6,815 nt of DNA, from assembly GCA_052034445.1 (NCBI GenBank), contig JBPOIN010000099.1, positions 1-6,815 on the forward strand, written 5' to 3'. The stretch's first letter is position 1, and each line of letters begins with the position of its first letter. The notes beneath the pieces were generated by a model. The model searched no databases. It saw only the letters and a list, made by a program, of their open reading frames with translations, and had not been told where the DNA came from. Below are positions 1 to 4,217 of this stretch, piece by piece. Made by a program: the position numbers and the translations under genes. Source of the DNA: Sterolibacterium sp052034445. Its GTDB lineage: Bacteria > Pseudomonadota > Gammaproteobacteria > Burkholderiales > Rhodocyclaceae.

Positions 1-113
1 GGGATGCCCAGCTGATCGAAGAGGTCATAGATGTCGTACTCGTGGCAGGGGTCCGCCGGATTGGTGCATACCGTGGCTTCTGCCAGCGCCGGACTGTTCA
101 GGGTATTGCTCAT
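1..113 (-). CDS. Unidentified protein, N-terminal 37 codons only (runs off left edge)
   Basis: The reading frame begins at an ATG (complement of 111-113) and stays open to the left edge. It starts MSNTLNSPALAEATVC and continues through TNPADPCHEYDIYDLFDQLG. A near-perfect AAGGAGG lies five bases upstream, which makes this start convincing. The stop codon of the arginase-aminotransferase fusion is only 19 bases upstream on the same strand, so the two are very probably co-transcribed. This gene may therefore belong to arginine or ornithine metabolism or transport. The visible stretch is hydrophilic and acidic, with no signal peptide, membrane segment or family motif that I recognise. I assign no function; the rest of the gene lies outside the window. 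Confidence 0.75.
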   Translation of the reverse strand, partial: MSNTLNSPALAEATVCTNPADPCHEYDIYDLFDQLGI

Positions 114-118
114 GGCGG

Positions 119-125
119 CCTCCTT
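119..125 (-). promoter_or_regulatory. Shine-Dalgarno AAGGAGG of the left-edge gene
   Basis: The complement of 119-125 reads AAGGAGG, fully complementary to the 16S rRNA 3' end, and ends five bases before the ATG at 113. It lies inside the 19-base gap after the fusion gene's stop. This shows that the downstream gene has its own strong translation initiation within the operon. Confidence 0.8.
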
Positions 126-132
126 GGTATTT

Positions 133-2283
133 TTATAGCAGACGGAGTTCGGCCGCCATGTCGCGCAGCGTGTCGGCAATGATGTCGATGCCGGCATCGA
201 GTTCGTCGCGCTCGATGGTCAGTGGCGGGGCGATGCGGATCACCGTGGCGTGCGTGTCCTTGCTGAGTACGCCGTTTTCCAGCAAGCGCAGGCAGGCCGC
301 ATGGGCGCCGGCATGCTGTGGGTCGAGTTCGATGCCGGCAAACAGACCGCGCCCGCGCACCGTGCGCACCAGGGGGTTGTCGAGCGTGCGCAGGCGTTGC
401 AGCAGATGCGCGCCAAGGGTTGCCGAACGTCCGGGCAGATCGAGTTCGACGATCAGCTCCAGCGCTTCGAGCGCCACGGCCGCTGCCAGAGCGTTGCCGC
501 CGAAGGTGCTGCCGTGATCGCCGGGGCGGAACACGTCCATTACGTTGCGATCGGCGAGGAAGGCCGAGACGGGCAACAGACCGCCGCCGAGCGCCTTGCC
601 GAGGATCACACCATCCGGACGGATGTCTTCGTGCCAGGCGGCCAGCAACTTGCCGGTGCGGCCCATGCCGGTTTGCACCTCGTCGCAGATCAGCAGCACG
701 TTGTGGCGCCGGCAGATTTCGGCGCAGGCACGCAGATAACCGGCGGGCGGCACGATGATGCCGGCCTCGCCCTGTACGGGTTCGACCAGGAAGGCCGCCG
801 TGTGCGGCGTGATCGCGGCTTCGAGCGCGTCCGCGTCGCCATAGCGGATGCGTTTGAAACCGCGCGGGAATGGGCCGAAGCCGTCGCGGTATTGCGGTTC
901 GGTGGACATGCCCGTGATGGTGATCGAGCGGCCATGGAAATTGCCCTTGCAGGCGATGATCTGCGCCTTGTCCTGCGGAATGCCCTTGACCTTGTGGCCC
1001 CATTTGCGCGCCGCCTTGAGTGCGGTCTCGACCGCCTCAAGGCCTGTATTCACCGGCAGCGCCGCCTCGTAGCCGAACAGGTCGGAGAGGCGGGCGAGCA
1101 GCAGCGGCAGGCGGTCATTGAAGTAGGCGCGCGAGGTGACGTTGAGGCGCTGCGCCTGGTTGGTCAGCGCGCCGAGCAGGCGCGGATGGCCATGGCCGAA
1201 GCTGGCCGCCGAATACGCCGACATCATGTCGAGATAGCGTTTGCCGGCGCCATCCCAGACATACACGCCGGCGCCGCGCGTCAGCACGACCGGCAGCGGC
1301 GCGTAGTTGTGGGCGCCGTATTGCGCCTCCATGGCGCGGAATTCAGCATCCTGCGGCGTGCTCAGGGATTCGAGCAGGCGGGCGACCAGGTGCATGGTGC
1401 GCCCGTCGTCGTCGCTCAGCGGGTTGTATTCGCTGATTTCAAACGCTGCGAGCTGCGGGCTGTGCGCGAGGCTGCGCAGTTCGTCGGCCAGCCCGGCTCC
1501 ATCCAGGCCACCCGCCTCTGGGGTGTTTACGCCATGCGAATCGCCCGGGTCGAGTGCATCGAGATCCAGCGAAACGCCGAAGGGTTGGCCGCTGCGGCCG
1601 ACGATCGCCAGCGCTGCGGCGAATGCCGCGTGCAGCCCGAGACGCCGGATCTCATCCATGGCGAATATCCGTACCCCTTGCGCCTGCAGCAGTTGCAGTT
1701 CGGCGGATTCGAAGCTGCGTGCGCCGAACACGCAGGTCCGCGTGGCATCAATGGCCGGCGTGGCCTCGTTCCACGGATTGGGCAGGACGCCCAGCAGCGC
1801 CGCCAGCGGCATGCCGTGGGGGTTGCCGCTCGGGGTGCTGAGCGCGGTGTGGGCATCGAGATGGGCGTCGATCCACAGCAAACCCGGGCGTGTGCCGATC
1901 GCGCGCGCCACACCGCGCCAGGCGCCTTCGGCAATCGCATGATCACCGCTCAGCACCAGCGGCAACACCCGTTGATTCGGGTTACTGCTGCGGCAGGCCG
2001 CATCAATGCGTTCTTCGAGCTGATCGCAGATTTTCCGCAGGGATTCATTGCGCTCGAACTTGAGACGCGGATCGAGCGCCACCGGCGTGTCCCAGCTGCA
2101 GGCAATCCGGTTGCGCCGCACGCCCGCGCCCACATCGGCCAGGCGCAACGCCGGAGCTGCCTGGGCACTGCCTTCGCTCGATTGAGGGGGGACGCCGTAA
2201 CCGCTGTGGACGCCGATCAGGCGAATGGCGAGCTTGGCGGTTTGCTGTACCGCCTGCTGTTGAAGAGAGACTTTAGTGTCCAT
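133..2283 (-). CDS. Arginase - ornithine aminotransferase fusion protein (716 aa)
   Basis: Predicted bifunctional enzyme. The N-terminal half (about residues 1-307) is an arginase/ureohydrolase that should hydrolyse L-arginine to L-ornithine and urea. The C-terminal half (about 318-716) is a class III PLP ornithine-oxo-acid aminotransferase making glutamate 5-semialdehyde. All six expected Mn ligands are visible: H115 in SGDHA (usually GGDHS), D139/H141/D143 in DAHLDAH, and D240/D242 in SLDLDALDP. SGNPHGMP (H156) and E285 fit the substrate site. In the transferase, YGAHNY (Y327), SAYSA, SRAYF, NFHGR (R452), DEVQTG (D534, Q537), the PLP lysine K563 in LGKALGGG, HGSTFGG and R683 match ornithine aminotransferases closely. 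Both domains are full length, joined by only about 10 residues, with no frameshift. The ATG at 2283 has a strong SD. These are rocF- and rocD-type domains; the protein is probably cytoplasmic. Arginase substrate specificity is inferred: agmatine or another guanidino substrate cannot be excluded. Confidence 0.93.
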   Translation of the reverse strand: MDTKVSLQQQAVQQTAKLAIRLIGVHSGYGVPPQSSEGSAQAAPALRLADVGAGVRRNRIACSWDTPVALDPRLKFERNESLRKICDQLEERIDAACRSSNPNQRVLPLVLSGDHAIAEGAWRGVARAIGTRPGLLWIDAHLDAHTALSTPSGNPHGMPLAALLGVLPNPWNEATPAIDATRTCVFGARSFESAELQLLQAQGVRIFAMDEIRRLGLHAAFAAALAIVGRSGQPFGVSLDLDALDPGDSHGVNTPEAGGLDGAGLADELRSLAHSPQLAAFEISEYNPLSDDDGRTMHLVARLLESLSTPQDAEFRAMEAQYGAHNYAPLPVVLTRGAGVYVWDGAGKRYLDMMSAYSAASFGHGHPRLLGALTNQAQRLNVTSRAYFNDRLPLLLARLSDLFGYEAALPVNTGLEAVETALKAARKWGHKVKGIPQDKAQIIACKGNFHGRSITITGMSTEPQYRDGFGPFPRGFKRIRYGDADALEAAITPHTAAFLVEPVQGEAGIIVPPAGYLRACAEICRRHNVLLICDEVQTGMGRTGKLLAAWHEDIRPDGVILGKALGGGLLPVSAFLADRNVMDVFRPGDHGSTFGGNALAAAVALEALELIVELDLPGRSATLGAHLLQRLRTLDNPLVRTVRGRGLFAGIELDPQHAGAHAACLRLLENGVLSKDTHATVIRIAPPLTIERDELDAGIDIIADTLRDMAAELRLL

Positions 2284-2288
2284 GGCAA

Positions 2289-2296
2289 CCTCCCTT
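2289..2296 (-). promoter_or_regulatory. Shine-Dalgarno of the fusion gene
   Basis: The complement of 2289-2296 reads AAGGGAGG and ends five bases before the ATG at 2283. It fixes the start of the arginase-aminotransferase fusion and shows that the arginase half has a normal, undamaged N-terminus. Confidence 0.75.
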
Positions 2297-2443
2297 ACCA
2301 GTCACACCGAGATTCTGCAAATTCGACAGCCAATTGCGCCAGGTGTTCCCGTAAATTCGCTGGCTGAGTCGCTTGCCGGCGCCGGAACTGGCCGCCGCTC
2401 CTGCGGCAAACGACCCTTTCCGACCTTCATGCGCTCGGTGCCT

Positions 2444-2496
2444 ATCCTACTCCACATGGCGGGTGAGATTGCAAGCTCTTTTTTTATGTGTTTTTG
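2444..2496 (-). promoter_or_regulatory. Possible sigma-70 promoter with A-rich upstream element for the fusion gene
   Basis: Read on the minus strand, an A-rich stretch (2475-2496, AAAAACACATAAAAAAAGAG) is followed by TTGCAA (2469-2474) and, after a long 19-base spacer, TAGGAT (2444-2449). The A-rich block directly upstream of the -35 position resembles an UP element. Transcription from here would give a leader of about 150 bases. An alternative is the -10-like CAGAAT at 2312-2317, 28 bases before the ATG. Its distance to the start codon resembles that at the other two promoters in this window, but it lacks a clear -35. Neither candidate is strong. Confidence 0.3.
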
Positions 2497-2500
2497 CGAC

Positions 2501-2528
2501 CGCTGCGGCGTGTCTCGACGCGGCAGCG
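2501..2528. repeat. Imperfect inverted repeat (10-bp arms, one mismatch, 8-base loop)
   Basis: CGCTGCGGCG at 2501-2510 pairs with CGCGGCAGCG at 2519-2528 in nine of ten positions, around the loop TGTCTCGA. No T-run follows it on either strand in the transcribed direction, so it is not an ordinary intrinsic terminator. It lies just upstream of the A-rich element of the candidate minus-strand promoter, where an activator or repressor site would be plausible. Chance is a real alternative in such GC-rich DNA. Confidence 0.4.
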
Positions 2529-2539
2529 AATGCGCCGCC

Positions 2540-2560
2540 ATACCTGCCTGAATCAGGTAT
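2540..2560. promoter_or_regulatory. Perfect 7-bp inverted repeat, possible operator
   Basis: ATACCTG (2540-2546) and CAGGTAT (2554-2560) are exact inverted repeats around a 7-base spacer. A second palindrome, CCTGAATCAGG, is nested at 2547-2557, sharing the right arm. The site lies in the divergent region about 70 bases upstream of the -35 hexamer of the PEP-CTERM gene and about 66 bases upstream of the candidate -35 of the fusion gene. A dimeric regulator binding here could act on either gene. The arms resemble lux-box half sites (ACCTG/CAGGT), but the spacing is 7 rather than 10 bases, so I do not call it a lux box. Confidence 0.4.
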
Positions 2561-2628
2561 CAGCCGGATTTCCGCATTGGCTCGTTTGTCATGCCGCTGG
2601 TTTCATGCCGGTTAGGAAGAACGGACTA

Positions 2629-2656
2629 TTGACCCGATTGTCATGGTTATTAGAAT
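2629..2656 (+). promoter_or_regulatory. Sigma-70-like promoter of the PEP-CTERM gene
   Basis: TTGACC (2629-2634) and TAGAAT (2651-2656) are separated by 16 bases. Each is one or two bases from the consensus hexamer. The predicted start of transcription is near 2663, giving a short A/T-rich leader. GGAG at 2677-2680 then lies five bases before the ATG at 2686. Confidence 0.65.
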
Positions 2657-2685
2657 CGCGGCAAATTTAATTTGATGGAGTTGTC

Positions 2686-3294
2686 ATGAAAAAATCATGG
2701 TTTGTCGCGCTGGCATTGCTGGCCGGCGTCGGGAGTGCAAACGCTGCGACAAATATGGCGCTTGGTGCTGCGGTGACGAATGCCGGTCCCGGATTCGCTG
2801 CCTGGTCGTCGCAATGGGGCAGCGGCAGCTTTGCCTCTCTCGCCACGGTTACCGACGGTGTCTTTGTCGGCAACGGTCAGCAATGGAATCTCGGCACGGT
2901 GTTCTGGAATGGCGCGTCGGGTGGCGACGCCAGCAATACGGTGACCATCGCCCTGCAGCAGGCTGCCGTGATCAACAGCATCACGTTGCAGGCCGACAAC
3001 AACGACTTGTATGGCGTCAGCTATCGCGACACTTCGAATGTCTGGCACAACCTGGCGACGATCGATCCGAATACGGCGGGTTGGGGCATGGCCAGCGGTT
3101 CGGCGACCCTGGGTGCGCCGGTGGTTGCCACGGCTTTCCAGATCAAGGCGACGGGCGGCGACGGTTACTATTCGGTCGCCGAATTCCAGGCCTTTGGCAG
3201 TGTGAGCGCGGTTCCCGAACCCGAGACCTATGCCATGCTGCTGGCCGGCATCGGCTTGATCGCCGGCGTTGCGCGTCGGCGTCTGACAAATTGA
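2686..3294 (+). CDS. PEP-CTERM sorting-domain protein, probably discoidin-like
   Basis: A 202-residue exported protein. Residues 1-20 form a typical signal peptide: MKKSW, a hydrophobic core, then cleavage after SANA. The C-terminus is a textbook PEP-CTERM signal: VPEPE at 176-180, a hydrophobic helix at about 182-196 and the basic cluster RRR at 197-199. Proteins of this kind are recognised by exosortase at the inner membrane and are often linked to exopolysaccharide or biofilm matrix. The mature part (21-172) starts NMALGAAV, has a TDG segment near 56-58, and is rich in predicted beta strands ending in YSVAEFQAFG. This resembles the galactose-binding/F5-8 type C (discoidin) fold, where such proteins bind carbohydrate or surface ligands. 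That fold call is from pattern only. It has its own promoter and terminator, so it is probably monocistronic. No exosortase gene lies in the window. Confidence 0.92.
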   Translation: MKKSWFVALALLAGVGSANAATNMALGAAVTNAGPGFAAWSSQWGSGSFASLATVTDGVFVGNGQQWNLGTVFWNGASGGDASNTVTIALQQAAVINSITLQADNNDLYGVSYRDTSNVWHNLATIDPNTAGWGMASGSATLGAPVVATAFQIKATGGDGYYSVAEFQAFGSVSAVPEPETYAMLLAGIGLIAGVARRRLTN

Positions 3295-3320
3295 TCCCGG
3301 TCTGAATCGCCGCTACAAAG

Positions 3321-3344
3321 AAGGTCGCCGAGGCGGCTTTTTTT
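3321..3344 (+). terminator. Intrinsic terminator of the PEP-CTERM gene
   Basis: GTCGC (3324-3328) pairs with GCGGC (3333-3337) around the loop CGAG. AAG/TTT pairs at the base extend the stem, and a run of seven T residues follows (3338-3344). It begins 26 bases after the stop codon and separates the PEP-CTERM gene from the downstream reductase. Confidence 0.85.
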
Positions 3345-3381
3345 GTTTCTGCCGTTGAGTTCGTGTCTGTGCCGGCAAGAA

Positions 3382-3411
3382 TTCCGGTCGCACGCCTCCA
3401 GCAGCTAGAAT
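3382..3411 (+). promoter_or_regulatory. Probable promoter of the SDR gene
   Basis: TAGAAT at 3406-3411, in the context GCTAGAATCGG, is a good -10 hexamer and matches the -10 of the PEP-CTERM gene. The best upstream match is a weak TTCCGG (3382-3387) at 18 bases. Transcription would start near 3418, downstream of the GTG at 3363. This argues that translation starts at 3435 rather than at the longer frame's start. Confidence 0.5.
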
Positions 3412-3424
3412 CGGTGTTTTTTCT

Positions 3425-3429
3425 GGGGA
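3425..3429 (+). promoter_or_regulatory. Shine-Dalgarno GGGGA deciding the SDR start
   Basis: GGGGA lies five bases before the ATG at 3435. Together with the -10 hexamer at 3406-3411, it favours this ATG over the in-frame GTG at 3363, which would add 24 residues ahead of the usual SDR N-terminus. Confidence 0.65.
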
Positions 3430-3434
3430 ATCGA

Positions 3435-4190
3435 ATGGGCATACTGGATGGCAAGGTCGCTTTGGTGACGGGCGCCGGGCAAGGTGTCGGGCGCGGCATC
3501 GCGCTGGCGCTGGCGGCGGAGGGTGCGCGCGTGGCGTTGGTCGGTCGTACGCTGGGCAAGCTCGAAAGCGTGGCGGCCGAGATTGCCGCGCGCGGCGGTG
3601 AAAGCGCGACGTTTCAATGCGATGTCGGCGACAAGCCGCAGATCGATGCCTGCCTGGCGCGCGTGATCGAGCGCTTTGGCGGCGTGCAGATTCTCATCAA
3701 CAATGCCCAGGAGGTGACACTGGGTCGCCTGCTCGAATTCAGCGACGAGGCGTATGTGCGCGGCTTCGACACCGGCCCGTTGGCGGCGTTGCGTTGGATG
3801 CGCGCCTGCCATCCGTATTTGCGCGGCGCTGGCGCCGTCGTCAATCTCGCCACGGCCGCGGGCGTACGCCACGACATGTCAGGTTATGGTGCGTATGCTT
3901 CCGTCAAGGAGGCATTGCGGACCCTGAGTCGTGCGGCGGCCTGCGAATGGGGAGGCGACGGGATCCGTGTGAACTGCATCATGCCGCTGGCGAATTCGCC
4001 GGCCGTCGCGGCCTGGATGGAGTTCGCCCCCGAGGATGCGAATGCGCTGTTTTCCTCGGTGCCGCTGAAACGGGTCGGCGATTGCGAGCAGGATATCGGT
4101 CGCGTCGTGGTTTTTCTGTGCGGTCCGGATTCCGCCTACATCACCGGACACACCTTGCCGATCGACGGCGGTCAGGCGCTGTTGCGTTGA
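3435..4190 (+). CDS. Short-chain dehydrogenase/reductase with atypical catalytic tetrad (251 aa)
   Basis: A classical-size SDR, expected to be a cytoplasmic NAD(P)(H)-dependent oxidoreductase. The start MGILDGKVALVTGAG is the normal SDR beginning. The cofactor motif TGAGQGVG is at 12-19, an Arg at 38 (VGRTL) favours NADPH, CDV at 62-64 fits the adenine-ring region, and the catalytic Y154/K158 pair is in YASVK. The C-terminal YITGHTLPIDGG (235-246) is also standard. Three positions are unusual. The NNAG motif is NNAQ (89-92). The tetrad Asn is replaced by Asp112 (FDTGP). The catalytic Ser position is Thr140 (VNLAT). Tyr and Lys are intact, so activity is possible but the substrate cannot be predicted. 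The gene follows the PEP-CTERM terminator and has its own promoter. It converges on the caspase gene with 27 bases between stops and no clear terminator there. Confidence 0.9.
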   Translation: MGILDGKVALVTGAGQGVGRGIALALAAEGARVALVGRTLGKLESVAAEIAARGGESATFQCDVGDKPQIDACLARVIERFGGVQILINNAQEVTLGRLLEFSDEAYVRGFDTGPLAALRWMRACHPYLRGAGAVVNLATAAGVRHDMSGYGAYASVKEALRTLSRAAACEWGGDGIRVNCIMPLANSPAVAAWMEFAPEDANALFSSVPLKRVGDCEQDIGRVVVFLCGPDSAYITGHTLPIDGGQALLR

Positions 4191-4217
4191 TGTCGGGTGG
4201 AGCGCTGGCCGGCGCGG

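Larger units (their letters stand above)
2284..2685. other. Divergent intergenic region, 402 bases, no convincing gene
   Basis: This region separates the minus-strand fusion gene from the plus-strand PEP-CTERM gene. Short open frames exist on both strands, but none has a recognisable family, a persuasive start or a clear coding pattern. It holds candidate promoters facing both ways, a T-rich tract at 2476-2497 (A-rich on the minus strand), an imperfect 28-base dyad at 2501-2528 and a perfect inverted repeat at 2540-2560. I see no tRNA, CRISPR, insertion-sequence end or recognised riboswitch in it. Confidence 0.7.

Noticed and set aside
250..2367. Long plus-strand open frame (705 codons) antisense to the fusion gene
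   Set aside because: The minus strand encodes two complete, motif-perfect enzyme domains. The antisense frame is Arg/Ala/Gly/His-rich with no recognisable family and is a by-product of GC-rich codon use.
2284..2437. Guanidine or other riboswitch in the leader of the fusion gene
   Set aside because: I looked for the paired ACGR-loop hairpins of the small guanidine class and other known aptamer signatures and found only short GC stems that are unremarkable at this base composition.
2470..2510. Intrinsic terminator at the T-rich tract 2476-2497
   Set aside because: No stem precedes the T-run on the plus strand, and no plus-strand gene ends there.
2540..2560. lux box for a quorum-sensing regulator
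   Set aside because: The ACCTG/CAGGT arms match, but the spacer is 7 bases instead of about 10, and no LuxR or LuxI gene is nearby.
2276..2670. Short open frames in the divergent intergenic region
   Set aside because: They overlap one another on both strands and lack SD-supported starts or family resemblance, and their composition is unlike the flanking genes.
3363..3434. GTG start adding 24 residues to the SDR
   Set aside because: It lies upstream of the likely -10 hexamer, has no SD, and the SDR fold begins normally at the ATG at 3435, which has GGGGA ahead of it.
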